Assembly (NCBI RefSeq): GCF_000834015.1
Contig: NZ_JXQI01000088.1
Span: 62,001-126,000 of the forward strand
Length of the DNA stretch: 64,000 bases
From: Prevotella pectinovora
GTDB taxonomy: Bacteria; Bacteroidota; Bacteroidia; Bacteroidales; Bacteroidaceae
Reading direction: 5' to 3'
Shown: in pieces, positions 52,661-61,841 of the stretch
Numbering within the stretch: the first letter of the stretch is position 1
Layout of the letters: the number at the start of each line of letters is the position of its first letter
Program-made: the position numbers and the translations under genes
The notes under the pieces: generated by a model
Database searches by the model: none
What the model was told of the DNA's origin: nothing
What the model saw: the letters and a program-made list of their open reading frames with translations, nothing else

Positions 52661-52745
52661 GCGAAAACAATGCCTTTAGTGGCAAAACAATGCCTTTAGT
52701 GGCAAAACAATGCCTTTAGTGGCAAAACAATGCCTTTAGGGGCAT
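52661..52745. repeat. 20-bp tandem repeat before the three-repeat secreted protein
   Basis: Four units of GGCAAAACAATGCCTTTAGT starting 52661, 52681, 52701 and 52721 (first with one base change), 40 bases before the ATG at 52785. Each holds GGC-AAAACAAT-GCC. A near-match to a -7 element (TTACTTTG, 52650-52657) precedes them, so they are probably in the mRNA leader. Confidence 0.85.
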
Positions 52746-52784
52746 AACACAAAAACATGTTTAATTATTAAAACCCAACTGATT

Positions 52785-54839
52785 ATGAAAAAACTAAACC
52801 GTAACCAACAGTCAGTCATCCCGCGGCTCCTTGAGAATTCTGCAAGAGGCGGAGCCTGGATGCGCATGTTCTTCATGCTTGTGATAATGATGATGTCGTC
52901 AGCGTTCGCGATGGCGCAAGAAACGTATGGCATCAAGATTGCCGGAGAGGATATTACAGGCTACAACCGTTATGACCTCACCGAAATCAGCGGAGTGAGC
53001 GGCAAGGTGTATTTCGACCCGAACACAAGAACCCTGACGCTCGACAACGCCACTATTGAGGCAAATGACTATAACGCCATCTTGAACGAAACCTGCGACT
53101 ACCTTACGATAGAGTTGATCGGCACAAACACCATTTATGTTACTGGCGCGGCTGGCATATACCTGAAAGAGGAGACGACAATTTGGAGCAACAGCGGCGG
53201 AAAACTCAGCGTAAAGAGCAACGGATGCGCCTTGCTCTACGGCGGTTGTCCTCTCGAAATCAGCAACTGCTGGTTGGAGGCAGAGGGCTTATGGGGCATA
53301 TCCACAAACAGAAACGTGGAAGAAGAGGTGCTCACCATCCACAACTCCCACGTGGAAGCCAAGGGCTCTTCGGGTTCCATCTGCGATATCGCCGACCTTG
53401 TGCTTGACTACTGTTCCATCAAACAACCCGACGGTGCTTGGTTCAGTACACTGAATAATGCCGTGGTATTGAACGGTGAGATGGTCACCGACAAGGTGGT
53501 GATTGAGCCTTACTATGGCATCAAGATTGCCGACGTGGATGTGACAAAGAAGAACTGCAAGGACCTCAGCGTCATTGACGGTGTGGATGGAAAGATGAGC
53601 TACGATCCCGAGACTAAGACTCTTACTATGGAGGATGTTACTATTAACATAACTGGCGAAAAAGTTGGAATTTGGAATAGAGATGTAAAAGGCTTGAAGA
53701 TTAATTTAGTCGGCAATAACACTATTACGACAAATGATGCATGTATTACGATATGGCAACCATCAACCATTAGTGGTTCTGGAACTCTCAGACTGAAGAG
53801 CAGTGATAATTGTGGATTATTTCTGCCCTCTTCGCTCACAGTTGAAGGCGTCACGATATATGCGGAAGGAGAATGGGGGATCTCCGGACAAATATTTCAG
53901 ACATCAGGTAATGAGCTCACTATTTGCAACGCATACGTTGAGGCAACTGGCAGCTCAGGCTCAATCTGCGACCTTCAAAACCTCGTGCTTGACGGCTGCG
54001 CTATCACCCAGCCAGTGGGTGCTTCCTTCGATGCAAACAGTTACGCTGTGGTGCTCAACGACAAGTTGGTCACCGACAAGGTGGTGATTGAGCCAGACAG
54101 CTATGGCATCTATATCGCCGATAAGCCGGTGACAACACTCAACTGCAAAGACCTCACAAGCATCTACGGAGTGAGCGGTAACGCCTCTTACGACCCCGAC
54201 ACAAGAACTCTCACTCTTGACAACGCCACCATCGAAAGAAACACTACCGATGGAACGGGCATTGTGAACAAGCTTGTCTCCGACTTCACCGTCAAGCTGA
54301 TAGGCAAGAACACCGTTACAGCCGACATGGCAAGCTTGGTATTGAATCAGACGTCTACCATCACCGGCGACGGTTCGCTCCATCTCACGAGCAAGCGATT
54401 CTGCGGTCTAGACATGGAGAGCGCTTCCGTAACCATCGACAACACCAGTCTGTTTGTCAAGGGTGGCTATGGCATAGCTGGTTATATTGGAGCAGAGACG
54501 GAGGTGCTCATCGTGCGCAACTCTTACGTAGAGGCAGAAGGCTTCGGCAGCGGATCTATCTCACTCATCGGCAAGCTCATCCTGGAGGACTGCGCCATCA
54601 CACAACCCGACGGTGCTGAGTTCGACGCACAGATAAGGGCTGTGGTATTGAACGGCGAGGTGCTTAAGACAAAGGTGGTGATTGAGCCTGTCACCAACGG
54701 CATTAGCGACATCACAGTGGACGCATCAGCCAACGCAAAGGGTATCTATAGCGTGACGGGCGTGAAGCAGACCCAGCAATGGAACGAACTCCCTGCCGGC
54801 ATCTACATCGTGGACGGCGTGAAGAGAGTGAAGAAATAG
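52785..54839 (+). CDS. Secreted protein with three ~196-residue repeats
   Basis: 684 residues. N-terminal signal segment with a hydrophobic core (MFFMLVIMMMSSAFAMAQ, ending about residue 45; the true start may be Met26). Three tandem repeats begin with YGIKIAGEDITGYN (47), YGIKIADVDVTKKN (243) and YGIYIADKPVTTLN (439); each contains SYDPxTxTLTLDNATI and ends AVVLNxxxVTDKVVIEP. Internal turns look like a beta-solenoid. C-terminus GIYSVTGVKQTQQWNELPAG, then IYIVDGVKRVKK, is a sorting-type tail. Likely cell-surface or secreted adhesion/binding protein. The second repeat has an AT-richer stretch (53635-53930) than its neighbours. Confidence 0.72.
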   Translation: MKKLNRNQQSVIPRLLENSARGGAWMRMFFMLVIMMMSSAFAMAQETYGIKIAGEDITGYNRYDLTEISGVSGKVYFDPNTRTLTLDNATIEANDYNAILNETCDYLTIELIGTNTIYVTGAAGIYLKEETTIWSNSGGKLSVKSNGCALLYGGCPLEISNCWLEAEGLWGISTNRNVEEEVLTIHNSHVEAKGSSGSICDIADLVLDYCSIKQPDGAWFSTLNNAVVLNGEMVTDKVVIEPYYGIKIADVDVTKKNCKDLSVIDGVDGKMSYDPETKTLTMEDVTINITGEKVGIWNRDVKGLKINLVGNNTITTNDACITIWQPSTISGSGTLRLKSSDNCGLFLPSSLTVEGVTIYAEGEWGISGQIFQTSGNELTICNAYVEATGSSGSICDLQNLVLDGCAITQPVGASFDANSYAVVLNDKLVTDKVVIEPDSYGIYIADKPVTTLNCKDLTSIYGVSGNASYDPDTRTLTLDNATIERNTTDGTGIVNKLVSDFTVKLIGKNTVTADMASLVLNQTSTITGDGSLHLTSKRFCGLDMESASVTIDNTSLFVKGGYGIAGYIGAETEVLIVRNSYVEAEGFGSGSISLIGKLILEDCAITQPDGAEFDAQIRAVVLNGEVLKTKVVIEPVTNGISDITVDASANAKGIYSVTGVKQTQQWNELPAGIYIVDGVKRVKK

Positions 54840-54869
54840 AAAGGTGTGTCATAACTCCATTATTATCAG

Positions 54870-54916
54870 CCCCCCAACCGGTGATTGTGCCGGTTGGGGG
54901 GTTACGTTTTTTTTTC
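54870..54916 (+). terminator. Strong terminator
   Basis: Perfect arms CCCCCCAACCGG and CCGGTTGGGGGG with loop TGATTGTG, followed by TTACG and a ten-base T-run. Confidence 0.9.
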
Positions 54917-54944
54917 TTATATAAAAGTTGTTACTTTGCCTCTG

Positions 54945-55368
54945 ACTTCAGCCCCCACCTAGCCTCCCCCGTAGGGGAGGGACAGATACCATTGGTTACA
55001 TGATTATCGTTTGTAGTTATCTGATTATCAATCGTTTATCAATAGTAATAGTAACTGTCCCTCCCCTACGGGGGAGGTTAGGTGGGGGCTGATATGATTG
55101 GCGGAAGTTAGTTGCAGAGTAACCAGTTCCTTCCCTTGGGGAAGGTTAGGATGGGTTGCCCTTTGGGAAGGTTAGGATGGGTTATCCTTTGGGAAGGTTA
55201 GGATGGGTTATCCTTTGGGAAGGTTAGGATGGGTTATCCTTTGGGAAGGTCAGGATGGGTTATCCTTTGGGAAGGTCAGGATGGGTTATCCTTTGGGAAG
55301 GTTAGGATGGGTTATCCTTTGGGAAGGTTAGGATGGGTTATCCTTTGGGGAAGGTCTGTATGGATTAA
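54945..55368. repeat. REP-module cluster 7 with 26-bp tandem repeat
   Basis: REP modules, then a run of the CCTTTGGGAAGG module with starts at 55160, 55186, 55212, 55238, 55264, 55290, 55316 and 55342, exactly 26 bp apart. The related run at 18607 has period 27 because its linker has one extra base. Confidence 0.88.
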
Positions 55369-55376
55369 ACTTAATC

Positions 55377-55407
55377 TTTGTCTTTTCAACTATTTTGTTT
55401 ACTTTTG
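55377..55407 (+). promoter_or_regulatory. Promoter of subtilisin-like protease gene
   Basis: TTTG 55377-55380, 19 bases, TACTTTTG 55400-55407. It starts immediately after the last 26-bp repeat unit. Confidence 0.7.
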
Positions 55408-55463
55408 CATTCCGATAATTCTATATACATACACACCATATTATATATAAATACAGACGCACT

Positions 55464-56870
55464 ATGCGAAACGATAAACTCCTACCCATGATAGTGACCC
55501 TCGTGTCACTCCTGCTCACGACGATGCTTCCGGCAGAGGCACGCAACAACGGTTCGGCAAAGATACCATATCCCGGAGGCAAGCATTATATGTACAGACT
55601 CACGCTCACCGACAAGCTGCCATCGATTCACATGATGAGCAATCCACTGTCGTTCCTCTCGGCAAAGGCACTGGAGAGACGCCGCCGACAGGGAATCAGC
55701 GTGGATACGCTCGATGTGCCCGTGGCGCAGCAGTATGTGGACGAGGTGGAGAAGCTGCCGGGGATGAAGGTGGTGAGCCGCAGCCGCTGGAGCAACACCA
55801 TTGTGGTGCGCACGAAGGACGGCGAAGCCACCGGGCGCCTCTCCCTGCTGCCCTTCGTCAGCGATGTCAGGATGGTGTGGGTGTCGCCGGATTCCATCGT
55901 GCCTACACCGCCGCGCCCCAAATACCACACCGAGATAGAGCAGCGCGACACCTCGATACACGCTTCCCACGGAGTGGCGCAGCCGCAGCTGGAGATGGTG
56001 GGTGGAGTGAAGCTCCATGAGAGGGGATTCCGCGGACAGGGAATGACGATTGCAGTGATGGATGCCGGTTTTCTGAATGCCGACCTCATTCCGGCGTTCA
56101 GGGATATAAACCTCGTAGGCTATGCCGACTTTGTGGTGCCACAGTCGCGGAGCATCTTTGCCGAGATGGAGCATGGCGCCAACGTGCTCTCCATCCTGGC
56201 GATAAACAAACCGGGGGTGTATGTGGGAGCCGCTCCCGATGCCGCCTATTGGCTGCTGCGCTGCGAAGACCAGCAGTCGGAGCAGCCAGTGGAAGAGGAC
56301 TACTGGGCTGCGGCGGCAGAGTTTGCCGACAGTGCGGGAGTCGACGTGATAAGCTGTTCGCTCGGTTTCAACATCTACGACAAGCCCTTCACCAACTATT
56401 ACTCCTACTGGCAGCAGGACGGCAGGACGGCACTCATCTCGCGTATGGCGTCGACGGTGGCGAGCCGCGGCATGGTGCTCGTGAACAGTGCCGGCAACAA
56501 CGGTCAGGACCCATGGAAGAAGATCGGGTTCCCTGCCGACGCCCGTGATATGCTGTGTGTGGGAGCCGTCACTCCGGAGCGCCGCAACGCCTCGTTCAGC
56601 AGCGTGGGACCCTCTGCCGACGGCAGGGTGAAGCCCGACGTGATGGCGCAGGGCAGTCCGACGAACATACTCTCGGAGCGCGGCACACTGACGTCGGTGA
56701 TGGGAACCTCCTTCTCCTGTCCCATCGTGGCAGGTCTCACGGCATGTCTGTGGCAGGAGCACCGCGAGATGACGGCGCTGCAGATAATAGACCTCGTGCG
56801 CAGTCTCGGCGACAACTTCAGCCATCCTGACAACGTGTATGGATATGGCGTGCCGGATTTCTCGAAATGA
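55464..56870 (+). CDS. Subtilisin-like (S8) serine protease, secreted
   Basis: 468 residues. Signal peptide (LLPMIVTLVSLLLTTMLPAEA). An inhibitory N-terminal region to about 165 includes SAKALERRRRQGISVDTLDV. Catalytic residues: Asp in GMTIAVMDAGF, His in EMEHGANVLS, oxyanion Asn in VNSAGNNGQ, Ser in GTSFSCPIVAGL. No sorting-type C-terminus, so it is probably periplasmic or anchored otherwise. Proteins with this SAKALERRRRQ pattern are common in Bacteroidales. Own promoter at 55377-55407; a hairpin at 56977-57007 may end it. Confidence 0.88.
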   Translation: MRNDKLLPMIVTLVSLLLTTMLPAEARNNGSAKIPYPGGKHYMYRLTLTDKLPSIHMMSNPLSFLSAKALERRRRQGISVDTLDVPVAQQYVDEVEKLPGMKVVSRSRWSNTIVVRTKDGEATGRLSLLPFVSDVRMVWVSPDSIVPTPPRPKYHTEIEQRDTSIHASHGVAQPQLEMVGGVKLHERGFRGQGMTIAVMDAGFLNADLIPAFRDINLVGYADFVVPQSRSIFAEMEHGANVLSILAINKPGVYVGAAPDAAYWLLRCEDQQSEQPVEEDYWAAAAEFADSAGVDVISCSLGFNIYDKPFTNYYSYWQQDGRTALISRMASTVASRGMVLVNSAGNNGQDPWKKIGFPADARDMLCVGAVTPERRNASFSSVGPSADGRVKPDVMAQGSPTNILSERGTLTSVMGTSFSCPIVAGLTACLWQEHREMTALQIIDLVRSLGDNFSHPDNVYGYGVPDFSK

Positions 56871-56976
56871 GGTCCCGCTGGAGGTTGGATTCGTCTTGGG
56901 TGGTGTCGGGTAGTAGCACTGTTTGCTGATTTATCAATAAACATTTTGCCCGCTTATTTGTCATCTGATACCGCCG

Positions 56977-57007
56977 GGAAAGGGAGTGTCCCGGCACTCC
57001 CTTTTCC
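56977..57007. terminator. Hairpin after protease gene
   Basis: Arms GGAAAGGGAGTG and CACTCCCTTTTCC with loop TCCCGG. The same GGGAGTG ... CACTC phrase marks the edge of the repeats at 17915 and 51885. Confidence 0.6.
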
Positions 57008-57099
57008 TGTCGATATGGAAAAAATAGAGTGATGACCATATTTAATATATTCGTAAACAAATAATCAAGTAATTTTTAGGATTGTTTAGATTTTTTCAT

Positions 57100-57107
57100 T
57101 ACATTTG
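57100..57107 (+). promoter_or_regulatory. -7 element before secreted unknown
   Basis: TACATTTG with TTG at 57082-57084 (spacing 15, short). It predicts a leader of about 165 bases with no recognised structure. Confidence 0.5.
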
Positions 57108-57277
57108 CCGACGCAAGCAAGACAAGACATCTGAACAGACCCTTTGCCTAAAGAGGCTACTATGAGTCGGTCTGCCTATAGACACCATATCCACACTGGC
57201 AAACACAGAAGCGAAGCTATGCGGACAGAGGTGTGGCAAGTAAAATGAAAACTAATTAAAAAAAAACAATACTATTT

Positions 57278-58144
57278 ATGAAAAGAACAAGATTCTCTCT
57301 TCTCGTCGCACTCATCGCGATGAGTCTTTCTGCTACGGCACAGACCGCTAGCCAAGTACTCCGAAGTCTTACATTCGATGCCCCCAAGGCACTCTATCAC
57401 CCCAAAGGAAACTCTGCAAACATGAGGCAAACTCCAAGCACCAAAGCAAGGAAAGTGGCAGTATACAAAAGCTACGACCAGGGCTGGTGGCTGCCCAACG
57501 CACAAATCGTTGCCGACGAGGGCGACAACCCTGACTGGGTGAAGGCCAATGTGGAAGGTAAAACCGTTTACATGAGCAAGTCTGTGATGACAAAAGTGGT
57601 GCCGGAGCCGTTTATGGTGAACAAATGTCAGAACACGCCATATGTATGGACGACAACCGACGACCCCGACGCCACGGCAGGATGGATGGCACAGGCCATG
57701 AGCTGGCGCATAGGTAAGGTGAAAGGACAGTCGGGACTCTACGTTGCCGAGGTTACCGACTACGACGGTGCCACATCGCTGCGCCTGGGAAAGATGGTGG
57801 ACAACGTGCTCGTGTTCAAATACAAAGTGTTCTTTGCAGGCGGCTCCGATTATGAGCGACTCGAAGGCGTAGGGAAATGGGTGGCAGAGAAGGAAGCCTG
57901 CCAGGACTTCCCATACAACGGAGCCAAGGTGTGCTACTTCAGATGGAGCAACGACATGCTCTATAAGGCAGATATTGACTTCGAAGACGGCGGAGGCATG
58001 ATATATGAGGCCCTCGATCTTACAAAGCTCACCGAGCCGATGGTATACACTATCTTCAAAGACGAGATAGATAACGGAAGGATAAACTACTTCTATCTTA
58101 CATCCTTTAACTTCACCGGCAAATGGGGACGCACATTCATGTAG
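57278..58144 (+). CDS. Secreted protein, possibly SH3-like N-terminal domain
   Basis: 288 residues. Signal peptide MKRTRFSLLVALIAMSLSAT then AQ. Residues 45-110 (NMRQTPSTKARKVAVYKSYD ... GWWLPNAQIVADEGDNPDWV) look like a bacterial SH3-like fold with the typical RxxPsTxA start. The remainder (IGKVKGQSGLYVAEVTDYDG ... VCYFRWSNDMLYKADIDFED) is beta-rich and not recognised. No catalytic motif. Probably a periplasmic binding protein. Confidence 0.65.
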   Translation: MKRTRFSLLVALIAMSLSATAQTASQVLRSLTFDAPKALYHPKGNSANMRQTPSTKARKVAVYKSYDQGWWLPNAQIVADEGDNPDWVKANVEGKTVYMSKSVMTKVVPEPFMVNKCQNTPYVWTTTDDPDATAGWMAQAMSWRIGKVKGQSGLYVAEVTDYDGATSLRLGKMVDNVLVFKYKVFFAGGSDYERLEGVGKWVAEKEACQDFPYNGAKVCYFRWSNDMLYKADIDFEDGGGMIYEALDLTKLTEPMVYTIFKDEIDNGRINYFYLTSFNFTGKWGRTFM

Positions 58145-58357
58145 GCACAGCCAACCGCCGCAACGCCTTAGCCCTACTCCTCCTTGCCCTCGCTATGCTG
58201 TTCAATACGGCAGTGCTCAAAGTGGCACTTCCCGGCACTCAACGGCAAGAAACCCATAGGCTGCAAATAGCGCCACCCGTACAAGGCAGACAGGATACAC
58301 TCTTCTGAAAAGAGAAAATCCAGACGAACGCTGATGACCGATCAGGGATAACCTCAG

Positions 58358-58406
58358 TCCTCGCCCCCGGCACGATATGACCGGAGGCGGGGATTATTTT
58401 TTTTTA
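58358..58406 (+). terminator. Terminator before xseA
   Basis: Arms TCCTCGCCCCCGG and CCGGAGGCGGGGA (two G-U pairs) followed by TTATTTTTTTTT. A MITE-end fragment (GCTGATGACCGATCAGGGAT, 58330-58349) lies just before it. Confidence 0.75.
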
Positions 58407-58435
58407 TTCCGGGCGGATGGAAAGAGAAAAATCTG

Positions 58436-58443
58436 TAACTTTG
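58436..58443 (+). promoter_or_regulatory. xseA promoter -7 element
   Basis: TAACTTTG, 25 bases before ATG 58468. Its position excludes the longer frame that opens at 58417. Confidence 0.55.
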
Positions 58444-58467
58444 CAGAAATACACACATATACCAGAT

Positions 58468-59772
58468 ATGCACTACACACTCTTTGAACTCAACAACCTC
58501 GTGAGGCAGACCATCGAACAGACCCTCTCGGAGGAATACTGGGTGGAAGCCGAGCTGAGCGAGGCACGCCAGGTGAACGGCCACTGCTATATGGAACTCG
58601 TGGAGAAAGACGACCTCCACAACACCCCCGTGGCTAAGGCATCGGCAAAATGCTGGCGCGGCACGTGGAGCAGGATCCTGCCCAAGTTCATGACCGTGAC
58701 GGGAGCACAGCCAAGGGCAGGCATGAAGGTGCTGATGAAGGTGTATCCGCAGTTTCATGAAGCCTACGGGTTCTCATGGATAGTGACCGACATCGACCCC
58801 ACATACACCCTCGGCGACATGGCGCGCCGCCGCCAGGAGATAGTGAGGCGGCTGAAAGAAGAAGGGGTGTTCGACCTCAACAAACAGCTCCCCCTGCCGC
58901 TCTTCGCCCAGCGCATCGCCGTGGTGTCGAGCCAGACGGCGGCAGGACTCGGCGACTTCTGCCATCAGCTCACACACAACGGATATGGCTTCGCCTTCAC
59001 CATAGAACTCTTCACTGCCACGATGCAGGGCGAGGGAGTGGAGCAGAGCGTTGTGGCTGCCCTAAACGACATCTACGGCAGGGCAGACCGGTTTGACTGC
59101 GTGGTGATAATCCGTGGCGGAGGAGCCACAAGCGACCTCTCCGGCTTCGACTCGCTGATGCTCGCCGAGAATATCGCCAACTTCCCCCTGCCCGTGATAA
59201 CCGGAATCGGACACGACCGCGACGAGACCGTTGCCGACATGGTGGCACACACCAGGGTGAAGACGCCGACGGCAGCCGCCGCACTGCTCATCGACAATCT
59301 GAAAGCCGTTGCCGACCGCATCGACACGGCGGCACGCCGCATCCACGACAACACCCGGCTGCTGATGCAGCGCGAGACGCAGCGGCTCGACCGCATCACG
59401 CATCTCATACCCACATATCTCTCGCTCGTCACCACACGGCAGACGTCGCGTCTCGACACCCTCTCCTCGCGCCTCGCCACGGCAGCCACTGCGGCAGTGG
59501 AGCGGCAGAGCGTGAGGCTGCAGATGGCAGAAGGACGTATCCGGCCGGCAGTAGACCGCCGCATGACGGCGGAGCGCCACAGGATGGAGATGATGAGTCA
59601 GCGCCTTGCCGCCCTCGATCCCCAGCTGCTGCTCAGCCGAGGATATTCGATAACGACGCACAACGGCAAGGCGGTGACCGACAGCTGCCAGCTCTCTCCC
59701 GGCGACGTGGTGGAGACGAGGCTCGCAAAGGGTAGGGTGGAGGCGAAGGCAGTGGCGGTATACCCATCCTAG
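58468..59772 (+). CDS. xseA: Exodeoxyribonuclease VII large subunit
   Basis: 434 residues from ATG 58468 (MHYTLFELNNLVRQTIEQTL). N-terminal OB-fold: YWVEAELSEARQVNGHCYME. Core: PLFAQRIAVVSSQTAAGLGD, IIRGGGATSDLSGFDSL (active-site region), ITGIGHDRDETVADMVAHTR, VKTPTAAA. A long coiled-coil region follows (300-395) and the C-terminal GYSITTHNGKAVTDSCQLSP. With XseB it degrades single-stranded DNA from both ends. The last codons run into a REP module, and xseB lies 527 bases downstream across REP cluster 8. Confidence 0.93.
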   Translation: MHYTLFELNNLVRQTIEQTLSEEYWVEAELSEARQVNGHCYMELVEKDDLHNTPVAKASAKCWRGTWSRILPKFMTVTGAQPRAGMKVLMKVYPQFHEAYGFSWIVTDIDPTYTLGDMARRRQEIVRRLKEEGVFDLNKQLPLPLFAQRIAVVSSQTAAGLGDFCHQLTHNGYGFAFTIELFTATMQGEGVEQSVVAALNDIYGRADRFDCVVIIRGGGATSDLSGFDSLMLAENIANFPLPVITGIGHDRDETVADMVAHTRVKTPTAAAALLIDNLKAVADRIDTAARRIHDNTRLLMQRETQRLDRITHLIPTYLSLVTTRQTSRLDTLSSRLATAATAAVERQSVRLQMAEGRIRPAVDRRMTAERHRMEMMSQRLAALDPQLLLSRGYSITTHNGKAVTDSCQLSPGDVVETRLAKGRVEAKAVAVYPS

Positions 59773-60225
59773 CCTTCCCCAAGGACAACCCATCCTAACC
59801 TTCCCCAAGGGAAGGAACAGGTTACTCTGGATACTGCCATCAGCCCCCACCTATCCTCCCCCGTAGGATAACCCATCCTAGCCTTCCCCAAGGGAAGGGA
59901 CAAGTTACTTTGGCGACTGATTTCAGTCAATCACATTAGCCCCCTCTCGTTCTCCCCCGTAGGGGAGAAGCTGGTTACCATTGTTAATGATAAACCACTG
60001 ACAATCTAGTAGCTACAGACAATAATCAAAAGCCAATGGCATCTGTCCCTCCCCTACGGGGGAGGCTAGGTGGGGGCTGATGTCATTGGCTGAAATCAGT
60101 TGCAGAGTTACCTGTTCCTTCCCTTTGGGAAGGTTAGGATGGGTTGCCCTTGGGGAAGGTTAGGATGGGTTTGAGAATGAGAGGGGGCTGATGTGATTGG
60201 CAGAAATCATAGGCAGAGTAATTTG
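59763..60225. repeat. REP-module cluster 8 between xseA and xseB
   Basis: TACCCATCCTAGCCTTCCCC at 59761 starts inside the xseA stop region. The cluster shares about 250 bp with 51535-51790. It separates two genes that are normally adjacent. Confidence 0.85.
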
Positions 60226-60299
60226 TCATGATATATATGAACCGCCTTCATGCCATCATCCCAACAAAAATAATAGTCATTTATAAATAAAAAAACATC

Positions 60300-60491
60300 A
60301 TGTCAGAGAAGAAATTCAACTACGAAGAAGCTGTCACCCAGCTCGAAACAATAGTTCGCAAGATGGAAAGCGGAGAACTCGACATCGACTCCCTCTGCGA
60401 CCAGCTCAAGACCGCCAAGCAACTGATAGAGAAATGCAAGGCGAAGCTCCAGAAGACCGACGCCGAGATAAAGAAACTGCTCGACGAATGA
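60300..60491 (+). CDS. xseB: Exodeoxyribonuclease VII small subunit
   Basis: 63 residues, helical: FNYEEAVTQLETIVRKMESG then ELDIDSLCDQLKTAKQLIEK, the conserved XseB helix-turn-helix. It binds the XseA coiled-coil. No separate promoter was found, so it depends on read-through from xseA across the REP cluster or on an unrecognised start. Confidence 0.93.
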   Translation: MSEKKFNYEEAVTQLETIVRKMESGELDIDSLCDQLKTAKQLIEKCKAKLQKTDAEIKKLLDE

Positions 60492-60715
60492 CAGTGGGCA
60501 CCGCTCCGTATGTTCAGCCGACAGCCCCCTGTACCCGTTGCAGTCAGTATATCAGATTCGCTTCCATCTGCCTTGACTTTTATCTGCCTACAGTACCCGT
60601 CCCGTTGCATTCCACAATCAGCCGGCCCTGATGCCCGATATTGATGCAAAACGGCAATTCTGTGCCCTTTGGCGAGGGTGATTTTGCAGAAAAAAAGAAA
60701 TTCCCTCGATTTTTA

Positions 60716-60746
60716 TTGCAGAGAATGAATATTCTTACTAAATTTG
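60716..60746 (+). promoter_or_regulatory. ilvE promoter
   Basis: TTG 60716-60718, 20 bases, TAAATTTG 60739-60746; leader about 23 bases. Confidence 0.7.
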
Positions 60747-60775
60747 CGGCAGATTAACTTTAAAACGATTACAAT

Positions 60776-61798
60776 ATGAAAGATTTGGATTGGTCTAATT
60801 TAGGCTTTGGTTACAGAAAGACAGACTATAACGTGCGTTGCTACTATCGCGACGGCAAATGGGGCGAGATTGAAGTCTGCTCCAGTGAATACGTTAATCT
60901 GCATATGGCAGCTACCTGTCTGCACTACGGACAGGAGGCATTCGAGGGACTCAAGGCATTCCGCTGCCCGGACGGTAAGGTGCGCGTGTTCCGCATGGAC
61001 GAGAACGCAGCCCGTCTGCAGTCTACATGCCGTGGCATCATGATGCCTGAGGTGTCTACAGAGCTCTTCGAGGAGATGGTGGCAAAGGTGGTACGCCTCA
61101 ACCAGGAGTACATCCCAACATACGAGAGCGGAGCATCGCTCTATATCCGTCCGCTGCTCATCGGAACAAGCGCCCAGGTAGGTGTTCACCCTGCAACAGA
61201 GTATGTGTTCATCATCTTCGTCACACCGGTAGGTCCATACTTCAAGGGCGGTTTCTCTACCAACCCATACGTCATCGTACGCGAGTACGACCGTTCAGCT
61301 CCTCTCGGCACCGGTAAGTACAAGGTGGGTGGAAACTATGCAGCTTCTATGCAGGCCAACCATCTGGCACACGAGAAGGGCTACGCTTGTGAGTTCTATC
61401 TCGACGCCAAGGAGAAGAAATACATGGACGAGTGTGGTGCTGCCAACTTCTTCGGTATCAAGAACAACACCTACGTTACTCCTAAGTCAACATCTATCCT
61501 CCCTTCAATCACCAACAAGAGCCTCATGCAGCTCGCTGAGGACTTCGGTCTGAAGGTAGAGCGTCGCCCTATCCCGGAAGAGGAGCTGGAGACCTTCGAG
61601 GAGGCAGGAGCATGCGGAACAGCAGCCGTTATCAGCCCTATCTCTTATATCGACGACCTCGACACCGGCAAGCGCTACACATTCAGCAAGGATGGCAAGC
61701 CAGGTCCTATCTCACACAAGCTCTACACACATCTGCGCAACATCCAGTATGGTATCGAGCCTGACACACACGGATGGACTAAGGTGATTATCGACTAA
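60776..61798 (+). CDS. ilvE: Branched-chain amino acid aminotransferase
   Basis: 340 residues, fold-type IV PLP enzyme. YGQEAFEGLKAFRCPDGKVR, ESGASLYIRPLLIGTSAQVG, the Schiff-base Lys in LGTGKYKVGGNYAAS, YMDECGAANFFGIKNN, and EEAGACGTAAVISPI. It makes or degrades Leu, Ile and Val with 2-oxoglutarate in the cytoplasm. High-expression codon use like the fumarase gene. Confidence 0.95.
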   Translation: MKDLDWSNLGFGYRKTDYNVRCYYRDGKWGEIEVCSSEYVNLHMAATCLHYGQEAFEGLKAFRCPDGKVRVFRMDENAARLQSTCRGIMMPEVSTELFEEMVAKVVRLNQEYIPTYESGASLYIRPLLIGTSAQVGVHPATEYVFIIFVTPVGPYFKGGFSTNPYVIVREYDRSAPLGTGKYKVGGNYAASMQANHLAHEKGYACEFYLDAKEKKYMDECGAANFFGIKNNTYVTPKSTSILPSITNKSLMQLAEDFGLKVERRPIPEEELETFEEAGACGTAAVISPISYIDDLDTGKRYTFSKDGKPGPISHKLYTHLRNIQYGIEPDTHGWTKVIID

Positions 61799-61841
61799 GA
61801 TAAAGTATAGATAATTCGATATACTCTCAAGGCAAAAATAC

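Noticed and set aside
55506-56825. 439-residue ORF opposite the subtilisin-like gene
   Set aside because: Antisense shadow; the plus strand has all catalytic motifs.
58123-58308. Hydrophobic 61-residue ORF after the 57278 gene
   Set aside because: It overlaps the end of the preceding gene in another frame and has no ribosome-binding or family support; kept as a weak possibility only.
58417-58467. Longer xseA start
   Set aside because: It precedes the -7 element at 58436-58443.
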